Positions 1-6,273 of a stretch of 8,961 nucleotides of DNA are shown piece after piece. This stretch comes from JAQGMJ01 sp036271855 (GTDB lineage: Bacteria > Pseudomonadota > Gammaproteobacteria > Burkholderiales > JAEUOS01). Each line of letters begins with the position of its first letter. Position 1 is the first letter of the stretch. Below the pieces are notes generated by a model. That model saw nothing but the letters and a program-made list of their open reading frames with translations, made no database searches and was not told where the DNA came from. The translations under genes and the position numbers were made by a program. Where the stretch lies: contig DATAZV010000170.1 in assembly GCA_036271855.1 (NCBI GenBank), positions 1 to 8,961 of the forward strand. Reading direction: 5' to 3'.

Positions 1-1011
1 ACCGTCGAATAGCGAGCTATGCGTGATGCGCACATTCGCCGGCAGCGTCGCCGGGTCGACCGCGAAGCCGTGGTTCTGCGAAGTAATCAGCACACGGCCG
101 TCGTCCAGGTCTTTCACAGGATGATTGGCGCCGTGGTGGCCGAATTTCATCTTCAGCGTTTTCGCGCCCGAAGCCAGGCCCATCAGCTGGTGCCCCAGGC
201 AGATGCCGAAGGTGGGTACGCCCGCGTTGATGATCTCGGTGATCGCCTCGATCGCGTAATCACAAGGCTCCGGGTCGCCGGGACCGTTGGAAAGAAACAC
301 GCCGTCGGGCTTCATGCCCAGGACTTCTTTCGCCGGGGTCTGCGCCGGCACCACGGTAAGCGCGCAGCCGCGCGAGGCCAGCATGCGCAGGATGTTGCGT
401 TTGACGCCGTAGTCGTAAGCCACAACCTTGAAGCGCGTATTTTGCGCGGCGGTATAGCCGGTACCGAGTTGCCACTCCGCTTCGCCCCAAAGGTAGGACT
501 GCTCGGTACTCACCACCTTGGCCAGGTCCATGCCCGCCAGGCCGGCGAAGCCGCGCGCCTGCGCCAGGGCCGCCGCCTCATCGATGTTCGCGCCGGCCAT
601 CAGGCAGCCGTTCTGCGCGCCCTTCTCGCGCAAAATGCGCGTCAGGCGGCGGGTGTCGATGCCGGCGATGCCCACCACGTTTTCGCGCCGCAGATATTCG
701 TCCAGCGTTGCGCTGCTGCGAAAACTGGAAACGGCCAGCGGCAGATCGCGGATGATCAGGCCGGCGGCATAGATTTTTGTATTACCCGATTCGACGTCTT
801 CGGCGTTGATGCCGGTATTGCCGATATGCGGGTAGGTGAGCGTAACGATCTGGCGGCAGTAGGAAGGGTCGGTGAGAATTTCCTGGTAACCCGTGATCGC
901 GGTATTGAACACCACCTCGCCGACCGTAGAACCGTCGGCACCGATGGAAATTCCGCGAAAAATACTGCCGTCAGCAAGCGCTAGGAGGGCGGGAGACGGC
1001 TTTAGGGACAT
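1..1011 (-). CDS. carA: Carbamoyl-phosphate synthase small (glutaminase) subunit, 3' end cut by window edge
   Basis: This subunit hydrolyses glutamine and passes ammonia to the large subunit CarB, giving carbamoyl phosphate for pyrimidine and arginine synthesis in the cytoplasm. The frame is open from an ATG at 1011 to base 1, giving 337 residues. E. coli CarA is about 382, so roughly 45 C-terminal residues lie outside the window. The N-terminal small-chain domain begins MSLKPSPALLALADGSIF and includes FNTAITGYQEILTDPSY. The class I glutamine amidotransferase domain fills the second half. It shows LSNGPGDPEPCDY, the nucleophile elbow GICLGHQLMG with catalytic Cys271 (codon at 199-201), and SQNHGFAVD. 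The His/Glu of the triad would be in the missing end. An AGG lies 6 bases before the ATG and serves as a modest ribosome binding site. carB probably follows off the left edge. The identification is firm. Confidence 0.97.
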   Translation of the reverse strand, partial: MSLKPSPALLALADGSIFRGISIGADGSTVGEVVFNTAITGYQEILTDPSYCRQIVTLTYPHIGNTGINAEDVESGNTKIYAAGLIIRDLPLAVSSFRSSATLDEYLRRENVVGIAGIDTRRLTRILREKGAQNGCLMAGANIDEAAALAQARGFAGLAGMDLAKVVSTEQSYLWGEAEWQLGTGYTAAQNTRFKVVAYDYGVKRNILRMLASRGCALTVVPAQTPAKEVLGMKPDGVFLSNGPGDPEPCDYAIEAITEIINAGVPTFGICLGHQLMGLASGAKTLKMKFGHHGANHPVKDLDDGRVLITSQNHGFAVDPATLPANVRITHSSLFDG

Positions 1012-1040
1012 AAAAAACCTGGAGAACCTTATCGAAATAA

Positions 1041-1106
1041 CCCGCGCGTATCGGATAGCGGCGCTTTGAAAAGGCGCCTGGGAGAAATGCTTAAGCAGCA
1101 CGCGGG
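1041..1106 (-). promoter_or_regulatory. Possible folded leader of carA mRNA
   Basis: The carA leader can form two nested stems. The outer stem pairs CCCGCG (1041-1046) with CGCGGG (1101-1106). The inner hairpin pairs GGCGC (1060-1064) with GCGCC (1074-1078) around a 9-base loop. No U-run follows either stem, so this is not a standard terminator or attenuator. Regulation of carA by pyrimidines or arginine is common, but nothing here shows which signal would act. The short stems could be chance in GC-rich DNA. Confidence 0.25.
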
Positions 1107-1117
1107 CAAACTTTCGA

Positions 1118-1123
1118 ATTATA
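1118..1123 (-). promoter_or_regulatory. Probable -10 box of the carA promoter
   Basis: On the minus strand this reads TATAAT, a perfect sigma-70 -10 hexamer, in the only AT-rich stretch before carA. The predicted start is near 1111, giving a leader of about 100 bases. No good -35 hexamer sits 16-18 bases upstream, so the promoter may depend on an activator. The box is seen directly; its use is inferred. Confidence 0.5.
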
Positions 1124-1145
1124 CCCGATCCACAGATGTAATGCT

Positions 1146-1173
1146 TTGTTTTTATTGAGTATTCCTGTATACA
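1146..1173 (+). promoter_or_regulatory. Possible sigma-70 promoter for the plus-strand gene pair
   Basis: A -35-like TTGTTT (1146-1151) and a -10-like TATACA (1168-1173) are separated by 16 bases, with a TG directly before the -10. Transcription would start near 1180 and give a leader of about 130 bases before the ATG at 1311. It lies only about 25 bases from the opposed carA -10 box, so the two promoters would compete for or share regulators. The match to consensus is moderate. Confidence 0.35.
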
Positions 1174-1251
1174 AATCCGGCCGATCGTGTACACCGGGCT
1201 GCGCGAACCACCCCCGAATGCTAGAATTTGCCTATGCATTAAGGACTTGCG

Positions 1252-1278
1252 ATGGGCGCAATCAGGCCTGCGCATTAA
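1252..1278 (+). other. Possible 8-codon upstream ORF
   Basis: An ATG at 1252 is preceded by AAGGA (1241-1245) at a 6-base spacing and opens a short frame, MGAIRPAH, ending with TAA at 1276-1278. Its Shine-Dalgarno match is at least as good as that of the main gene 33 bases further on. It contains an inverted repeat, GCGCA (1256-1260) with TGCGC (1269-1273). It could be a leader peptide or chance; nothing proves translation. Confidence 0.2.
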
Positions 1279-1310
1279 AAAAAGATAAAAATACATTTTC
1301 AGGGACCGGG

Positions 1311-2507
1311 ATGGAAATCGACTTGTTTGAGCGCATACAGCGCGGGCGGCGCATGGTTTGGCGGAAAATTTCGCCCGCGGCTTTGCTATTGGCGATGTTG
1401 TTCAACGCCTGGCCGGCAACCGGTACGGCAGCGCCCTCGTCCCCGGCCGCTGCGCCGGCCGCCGCCTATGACATACGCGCCACCAGCACCGCGCAATTGC
1501 TGGCCGGCATACCGCCCGCGCCCGGCGACCCGCTGATCGACCGCCTGGTGGCGACCGAGGCGTGGAAGGCCCACGCGAAAATCATGCAGGCCGACTGGGG
1601 CCGCGTGCAGGAGCGCCTGGTCGAGATGGAAAAATGGCGCGACCACGAACTGGTGATACGCGACGCCGGCCGCCGCACCCTGCTCTACCCGTTCAGCGGG
1701 CCGGACTTTCTCAACGCCGTGACCCTGTTCCCCACGCATCGGCAATACATGTTCTTCAGCCTGGAGCGCCCGGGCTCGCAGCCGGACCTCGCGGCCTTGA
1801 GCGAAAAGCAGTTCGGCCGCCTGCTGGAGAACACGCGCCACGCCATGCGCGACATTTTCCAGCGCAATTATTTCATCACCGACTACATGACCAAGCAGCT
1901 CGGCACCGACCTGTTCAAGGGCACGGTGCCGGTGATCACCACCATGATGGCGCTGACGGGCAAGCGCATCGTGCACATCGAAAGCGTCGATCCGTTTCCC
2001 GATCTCACCCGGCAATATGCCGAACCCGACACCAATCGGCCGCGCAAGCGCCTGGCCGGCGTGCGCATCGAGTACACCGACATCAAGAGCGGCCTGACGC
2101 AGCAGCTCACCTATTACTCCCTGGACGCCACCGACAAGGCGCTGGAGTACTACCCGGCGTTTCTCGACATCGTCAGCCGCAACAAGCCCGCCACCGGCTT
2201 CCTGAAATCCGCATCGTATCTGCTGCACGACCACCAGTTCAAGCACACCCGCGAGATGCTGCTCGCCAGCGCCGACATCATCGTGCAGGACGATACCGGC
2301 ATCCCTTACAGGTATTTTGCCCAGCCCTCGTGGCACGTCAAACTGTATGGCGCCTACGCGCGGCCGATCTCCGGGCTGGCCTACGGCAACCAGCCCGACC
2401 TGCAGGCCGCCTACAATGCGCACGACAAACCCAGCCCGGTGAACTTTCCCTTCGGCTATCACTGGAAAAGCGGCAAGTCGGGCCTGATGATCGCCACCCG
2501 GCAATGA
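1311..2507 (+). CDS. Exported protein of unrecognised family, about 398 residues
   Basis: I do not recognise a named family. The start at 1311 is chosen because AGGGA (1301-1305) lies 5 bases before the ATG. An in-frame ATG at 1353 (MVWRKISPAALLLAMLF) is the alternative and would give a more compact Sec signal peptide but has a poor ribosome binding site. From the 1311 start, residues 11-35 form a basic then hydrophobic signal peptide, with cleavage likely near 38-41. An Ala/Pro-rich linker follows (41-53), then a soluble domain with no further obvious membrane span. Its most distinctive stretches are LLYPFSGPDFLNAVTLFP (124-141), a segment rich in Arg, Asp and aromatics (170-195), DDTGIPYRYF (327-336) and NFPFGYHWKSGKSGL (378-392). 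It has no cysteine. The gene probably encodes a periplasmic protein. Its stop overlaps the next gene's start (ATGA, 2504-2507), implying coupled translation with the hydrolase. Confidence 0.8.
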   Translation: MEIDLFERIQRGRRMVWRKISPAALLLAMLFNAWPATGTAAPSSPAAAPAAAYDIRATSTAQLLAGIPPAPGDPLIDRLVATEAWKAHAKIMQADWGRVQERLVEMEKWRDHELVIRDAGRRTLLYPFSGPDFLNAVTLFPTHRQYMFFSLERPGSQPDLAALSEKQFGRLLENTRHAMRDIFQRNYFITDYMTKQLGTDLFKGTVPVITTMMALTGKRIVHIESVDPFPDLTRQYAEPDTNRPRKRLAGVRIEYTDIKSGLTQQLTYYSLDATDKALEYYPAFLDIVSRNKPATGFLKSASYLLHDHQFKHTREMLLASADIIVQDDTGIPYRYFAQPSWHVKLYGAYARPISGLAYGNQPDLQAAYNAHDKPSPVNFPFGYHWKSGKSGLMIATRQ

Positions 2508-3412
2508 AGCCGGGCCGGCGCGGATTCCCCCTCGCGCTGGCCGCGCTCTGGTCATTGGCCCAAATGCGGACCGCCGACGCGCAGGAAATACCGGGAATGC
2601 AGCGTCGCAGTTTTGTCACCAGCGACGGCGTCACCCTTTCTTATCTTGAGACTGCGCCGGCGCCCGTAAACAAGGCGCCGGTCATCGTGCTGCTGCCCGG
2701 CTGGTGCATGCCGGCATCGATCTGGCACGAGCAGTTCGCCGCCCTCGGCGCGCGCTATCGCACCCTCGCGCTGGACCCGCGCGGCCAGGGCGAGTCCGAG
2801 GTTCCCGCACAGGGCTATACGGCAGCCCGGCGTGCCGCCGACGTGCATGAATTCATTGCCGCCGCGGTACCCGCGCGTTCGCGCGTGCTGCTGGTGGGCT
2901 GGTCGCTGGCGGCACTGGAAGCGCTGGAGTATGTGTCCCGCTACGGCGAAAAGCGCCTGGCCGGCCTGGCGCTGATCGACAGCTCCGTCGGCGAATTGCC
3001 GGCGCCGCCGGGCAATAACGACCCCAGCGCCGACAGCCCCTTCAAGCGGCATGTGCGCAACGACCGCCCGCGCTTTCTCGACGAGTTTGTCCATGCGATT
3101 TTTGCCAAGCTGCGCCCCGAAGAAGAAATCGCCGCGCTGATTGCCGGTGCGCAACGCATGAAGGTCGAAGACAGCATCGCCCTGCTCTCCTATCCCTTTC
3201 CGCGCGAACACTGGAAAGAAGTCGTGCTGAAATACACACACCCGCTGCTCTATGTCGTGACGCCGCAATTTTCCGCCCAGGCCGAGAGCCTGAAACAGCA
3301 TCGCCCGGCCACCCGCACCGAACTCTTCCGCAAAGCCGGCCATGCCCTGTTCGCCGATGAACCGGAGCGCTTCAACACATTGCTGCTGGAATTCGCCGCC
3401 TCGCTGCGCTAG
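2504..3412 (+). CDS. Exported alpha/beta-fold hydrolase, 302 residues
   Basis: This is a serine hydrolase of the alpha/beta fold; its substrate is unknown. Residues 1-26 form a signal peptide (basic MKPGRR, a hydrophobic core, then ADA before Gln27), so it probably acts outside the inner membrane. The fold is shown by LLPGWCMPASIW (63-74, oxyanion region), DPRGQGES (91-98), the nucleophile elbow VGWSLAA with Ser134 (131-137), LALIDSSVGE (155-164), and AGHALFADEP with probable catalytic His280 (278-287). The elbow is GxSxA rather than GxSxG. The strand that normally carries the acid reads PLLYVVTPQFSAQAE (247-261) with no Asp in the usual place; Asp159 after strand 6 is a candidate. The ATG at 2504 overlaps the upstream TGA, and no clear Shine-Dalgarno is present, which fits translational coupling. 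The 3' end overlaps the opposing MFS gene by 4 bases. Confidence 0.9.
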   Translation: MKPGRRGFPLALAALWSLAQMRTADAQEIPGMQRRSFVTSDGVTLSYLETAPAPVNKAPVIVLLPGWCMPASIWHEQFAALGARYRTLALDPRGQGESEVPAQGYTAARRAADVHEFIAAAVPARSRVLLVGWSLAALEALEYVSRYGEKRLAGLALIDSSVGELPAPPGNNDPSADSPFKRHVRNDRPRFLDEFVHAIFAKLRPEEEIAALIAGAQRMKVEDSIALLSYPFPREHWKEVVLKYTHPLLYVVTPQFSAQAESLKQHRPATRTELFRKAGHALFADEPERFNTLLLEFAASLR

Positions 3413-4551
3413 GCCGGCAGGCTGCGGCGATAGCGCCAGAAAATCAGCATGCCCGCCAGGCCCGCCGCCGCGCTCGCGGTGTAGGTCCAGGCCGGGCCGA
3501 CGCGCTCCCACAACTCGCCGCTGACGGTGGCGCCGATAAAGCCGCCCAGGCCGAAGGTCAGGCTGATGTACAGCGCCTGCCCTCGCGCCAGGCGCGACGG
3601 GCCGAAATAGCGGCTTACCAGGGCTACCGCGCTGGAGTGGTAAATAGCGAAGGTGCTGGCATGCAGCAACTGCGCGATGATCAGCAGCCACAAATTGTCC
3701 ACCGCCCAGGCGATCAGCAAAAATCGTACGGCACAGGCAACGAAGCTGCTGAAATACAGCGTGGTCAGGTCGAAGCGCCGGGTCAGTTGCGGCAAATAGT
3801 GGAACACCCCGACCTCGATGATCACCCCCAGGCTCCACATCCAGCCGACCGTCGCCTTGCTATAGCCATGGCGGATCAGGTACAGCGAAAAAAAGGTGTA
3901 CAGCGCGGCGTGGGCGAACGCGTTGAGCATGCCGGCGGCAAAAAACGCGCGCACCTCTCCACGCCGCAACACCTCGGCCACCGAGCCGCCGTCCTCGTGC
4001 CGTGCCACATGCTGGCGCGGCGCCGGCATCAGCCAGGCCATCAGCATCACCGCCGCCAGCAGGCTGGTGACCACCACCAGCACGGCAACTTCGGATACGT
4101 GATCCAGCAAGTAACCCAGGCCCAGCACCGAGCAGATGTAGCCGATCGAACCCCACAGGCGGATACGCCCGTAGCGCCCCGGCGCGTCGCGCACGTGGTC
4201 CAGGGTGATGGCTTCGACCAGGGGCATTTGCGCGCTGGTGAAAAAGTGCAGCACCACGAAAGCGCAGAACAGCCAGGCGAATGAAGTACCGAACCACACC
4301 GCGCCGAAGCCGCCCAGCGCGATCATCGTCGCCAGGCGCAATATCGGCACCGGCGCGCCGGTGCGGTCCGCCAGCTGGCCCCACAGGGTGGGGCCGAAAA
4401 TCCGCATCACCTGCGGAATCGAATACAAGAAGCCGATTTGCGCGGCGCTGATGCCCAGCGCCTTCAGGTAAAGCGTAATGTAGGGCGAATAGGCGCCGAC
4501 GTAAGCGCAGTAGGCGAAGTAGTAGCCGGAGAGCGCGGCCGTCGGGTTCAC
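3409..4551 (-). CDS. MFS transporter, HcaT-like (PPP / MFS_1_like family), 380 residues
   Basis: This is an inner-membrane secondary transporter with about 12 hydrophobic segments. The conserved features are ALSGYYFAYCAYVGAYSPY at the first helix (6-24), the MFS loop GQLADRTGAPVPIL (58-71), PLVEAITLDHV (110-120), and GRYGRIRLWGSIGYI (125-139), which is typical of the family containing the 3-phenylpropionate transporter HcaT. A charged central loop runs roughly 175-200. The substrate cannot be read from sequence. Translation starts at a GTG (4551): an in-frame TGA lies five codons upstream and no other start fits ahead of helix 1. There is no clear Shine-Dalgarno, and a possible 6-bp hairpin precedes the GTG. 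The gene begins 37 bases after aroC, so it is probably the last gene of the operon. Its TAG (3409-3411) overlaps the hydrolase stop. Confidence 0.92.
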   Translation of the reverse strand: MNPTAALSGYYFAYCAYVGAYSPYITLYLKALGISAAQIGFLYSIPQVMRIFGPTLWGQLADRTGAPVPILRLATMIALGGFGAVWFGTSFAWLFCAFVVLHFFTSAQMPLVEAITLDHVRDAPGRYGRIRLWGSIGYICSVLGLGYLLDHVSEVAVLVVVTSLLAAVMLMAWLMPAPRQHVARHEDGGSVAEVLRRGEVRAFFAAGMLNAFAHAALYTFFSLYLIRHGYSKATVGWMWSLGVIIEVGVFHYLPQLTRRFDLTTLYFSSFVACAVRFLLIAWAVDNLWLLIIAQLLHASTFAIYHSSAVALVSRYFGPSRLARGQALYISLTFGLGGFIGATVSGELWERVGPAWTYTASAAAGLAGMLIFWRYRRSLPA

Positions 4552-4552
4552 G

Positions 4553-4574
4553 CGGCGCTCGCGTCAATGCGCCG
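4553..4574 (-). promoter_or_regulatory. Possible hairpin just before the MFS gene start
   Basis: CGGCGC (4553-4558) and GCGCCG (4569-4574) are inverted copies around a 10-base loop, ending one base before the GTG start at 4551. A nearly perfect palindrome, GCCGGTCCGGC on the minus strand, overlaps its upstream side. No U-run follows, so it is not a terminator. It could limit ribosome access to the MFS start, or be chance in a GC-rich gap. Confidence 0.2.
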
Positions 4575-4588
4575 GACCGGCCCTGCCC

Positions 4589-5701
4589 TCACTTCGGCGC
4601 GCGGGCGGCGATGCGCGGCGTGGAGGTGCTGACGTCGCCGCATTGCGCGCGATGACGCAGCGCATGGTCCATCAGCACAATGGCCAGCGCCGCCTCGGCG
4701 ATCGGCGCGGCGCGGATACCGACGCAAGGGTCATGGCGCCCATGCGTTTCGAGCGTCACCGGCTGGCCGTCCTTGTCGATCGAATGGCGTTGCAGGCGGA
4801 TGCTGGACGTGGGCTTGAGCGCGATCGAGGCCACCACATCCTGCCCGGTGGAGATGCCGCCCAGCACGCCGCCGGCATTGTTCGAGGTGAAACCCTGCGG
4901 GGTCATCTCGTCGCCGTGCTCGGTGCCTTTTTGGGTGATCGACTTGAAGCCGGCGCCGACTTCCACACCCTTCACCGCATTGATGCCCATCAGCGCGTAG
5001 GCAATGTCGGCATCCAGGCGGTCATATAAGGGCTCGCCCAGGCCAACCGGGACGTTTTCCGCAATCACCGTAACTCGGGCGCCTACAGAGTCGCCGGACT
5101 TGCGCAGCGCATCCATATAGTCTTCGAGGCGCTCGACGTAGCCGAGGTCGGCGACAAAAAACGGATTCGCCTCGCGATTCTCGACGTCATCCCAGCTCTT
5201 GAACGGCACTTCGATCGCGCCCACTTGCGCGAGGTAGGCGCGGATCACTACGCCATGCTTCTCGTGCAGCCATTTGCGCGCCACCGCGCCGGCCGCCACC
5301 GTGGGCGCGGTCAGGCGCGCGGAAGAACGGCCGCCGCCGCGATAGTCGCGTATGCCGTATTTCTGCCAGTAGGCGTAATCGGCATGGCCCGGGCGAAAGG
5401 TCTGGGCGATGTTGCCGTAGTCCTTGCTGCGCTGGTCTTCATTGCGGATCAGGAAGGCGATCGGCGTTCCGGTGGTCTTGCCTTCGAACACGCCGGAGAG
5501 AATTTCCACCGTGTCCGGTTCCTTGCGCTGGGTCACGTGGCGCGACATGCCGGGCTTGCGCCGGTCGAGGTCGCGCTGCACGTCCTCGGCGGAGAGCGCC
5601 ATGCCGGGCGGGCAACCGTCCACCACGCAACCAATCGCCGGCCCATGCGATTCGCCGAAGTTGGTGACGGTGAAGAGTTTGCCGAGAGTCGAGCCGGACA
5701 T
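4589..5701 (-). CDS. aroC: Chorismate synthase, 370 residues
   Basis: Chorismate synthase converts 5-enolpyruvylshikimate-3-phosphate to chorismate using reduced FMN. This is the last common step to the aromatic amino acids, folate and quinones, in the cytoplasm. All family signatures are present: FGESHGPAIG (15-24) with catalytic His19, TFRPGHADYAYW (101-112) with His106, YRGGGRSSARLTAPTVAAGA (120-139), the flavin-binding TSNNAGGVLGGISTG (272-286), and RHDPCVGIRAAPIAEA (322-337). E. coli AroC has 361 residues, so length is normal. The ATG at 5701 (MSGSTLGKLFTVTNFGESHG) matches the family N-terminus; the frame is open upstream, but those residues are not expected in the family. No Shine-Dalgarno is evident before this ATG. 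The 77-base gap to the upstream gene contains TAAAAT on the minus strand, a weak -10 candidate without a good -35, so aroC may have some transcription of its own as well as read-through. Confidence 0.97.
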   Translation of the reverse strand: MSGSTLGKLFTVTNFGESHGPAIGCVVDGCPPGMALSAEDVQRDLDRRKPGMSRHVTQRKEPDTVEILSGVFEGKTTGTPIAFLIRNEDQRSKDYGNIAQTFRPGHADYAYWQKYGIRDYRGGGRSSARLTAPTVAAGAVARKWLHEKHGVVIRAYLAQVGAIEVPFKSWDDVENREANPFFVADLGYVERLEDYMDALRKSGDSVGARVTVIAENVPVGLGEPLYDRLDADIAYALMGINAVKGVEVGAGFKSITQKGTEHGDEMTPQGFTSNNAGGVLGGISTGQDVVASIALKPTSSIRLQRHSIDKDGQPVTLETHGRHDPCVGIRAAPIAEAALAIVLMDHALRHRAQCGDVSTSTPRIAARAPK

Positions 5702-5778
5702 GGAGAAGGCGGATGCACGCAGGAACGAAGCCTCGATTTTAGCCCATCCCGCCCGCGCCACTCCTGACCCGGTAGCGC

Positions 5779-6273
5779 TCAGGGCCCGATCGCCTGCTTT
5801 TCTGCGTCGCGCACGCCGATCAGCAAGCCTTCGCCCGAGGAAGAAACCCGCAGTTCACCGTAGTGGGCGGCTACAAAGCGCTCGGCCTGCCCTTCCTCGA
5901 AGAAATAGGCGTTGGTAACGATGCGTACGCGGCCATCGCGCACTCGGTAGTCGAGCAGGCGTTCATCGGCGGCCAGGGGCTCGCCGGCATACAGGCGCGC
6001 GAAGGCGGCGACGCCGTCCGGCGCGCGCCGCAGCACCACCTTACCCTGGCTAGGCCGTGGGTCTTCGCCATGCAGCAGATCGACGGCGACGCGGAAATTC
6101 AGCGCCATGTAGTCGCCCTGGATCAGCGAGCGCGGATCGACCGGCGCCAGTTCCAGCAACAGGGTCTCGCCCGAAGCCAGCAGGCGCTCACGCGCCCAGA
6201 TGGTGTAGTTGACCCCGCCCAGCAACAGCAGCAGGCCGGCGGCCAGGAGCAGCTTGCGCAGGCGCTCGCTCAT
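5779..6273 (-). CDS. GDYXXLXY-domain membrane-anchored protein, 164 residues
   Basis: The protein has an N-terminal membrane span (about 7-26, LLLAAGLLLLLGGVNYTIW) after a short basic stretch, then a domain outside the membrane. The family signature GDYMALNF is at 53-60 within APVDPRSLIQGDYMALNF. A second conserved-looking part is NAYFFEEGQAERFVAAHYGE (121-140), followed by a Gly-rich end. The family (PF14345 as I recall it) is typically found beside DUF2157 and DUF4401 genes, as here, and has no assigned function. The start at 6273 is fixed by its ATGA overlap with the DUF4401 stop and by GGAG (6282-6285) at 8 bases. A longer frame further upstream lacks family features. It is probably membrane-anchored with its soluble part in the periplasm, working with the two multi-span neighbours. 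Confidence 0.92.
   Translation of the reverse strand: MSERLRKLLLAAGLLLLLGGVNYTIWARERLLASGETLLLELAPVDPRSLIQGDYMALNFRVAVDLLHGEDPRPSQGKVVLRRAPDGVAAFARLYAGEPLAADERLLDYRVRDGRVRIVTNAYFFEEGQAERFVAAHYGELRVSSSGEGLLIGVRDAEKQAIGP

Noticed and set aside
19..984. Long plus-strand frame opposite carA
   Set aside because: It is an antisense shadow. The minus strand carries clear CarA motifs across the whole stretch, and the plus-strand translation is Arg/His/Ala-rich with no family pattern.
1256..1278. Hairpin GCGCA/TGCGC as a terminator
   Set aside because: On the plus strand it is followed by an A-run, not a T-run, and the stem is only 5 bp. On the minus strand the T-run precedes the stem.
1146..1310. 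Earlier start (TTG at 1146 or ATG at 1218) for the exported protein
   Set aside because: Neither has a Shine-Dalgarno, and both would bury the signal peptide behind a long hydrophilic segment. The TTG also lies within the candidate promoter.
1562..2503. Upstream extension of the alpha/beta hydrolase frame
   Set aside because: The frame is open through the preceding gene, but its translation is Arg/His/Pro-rich. A signal peptide begins exactly at the ATG at 2504, so the hydrolase starts there.
1386..2555. 389-codon minus-strand frame opposite the unknown exported protein
   Set aside because: The plus-strand gene has a ribosome site, signal peptide and coupled downstream gene. The minus-strand translation is low-complexity and lacks a ribosome site, as expected of GC-rich antisense frames.
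2552..3838. 428-codon minus-strand frame across the hydrolase and MFS ends
   Set aside because: It overlaps two genes with clear family motifs on other frames, and its translation shows no domain.
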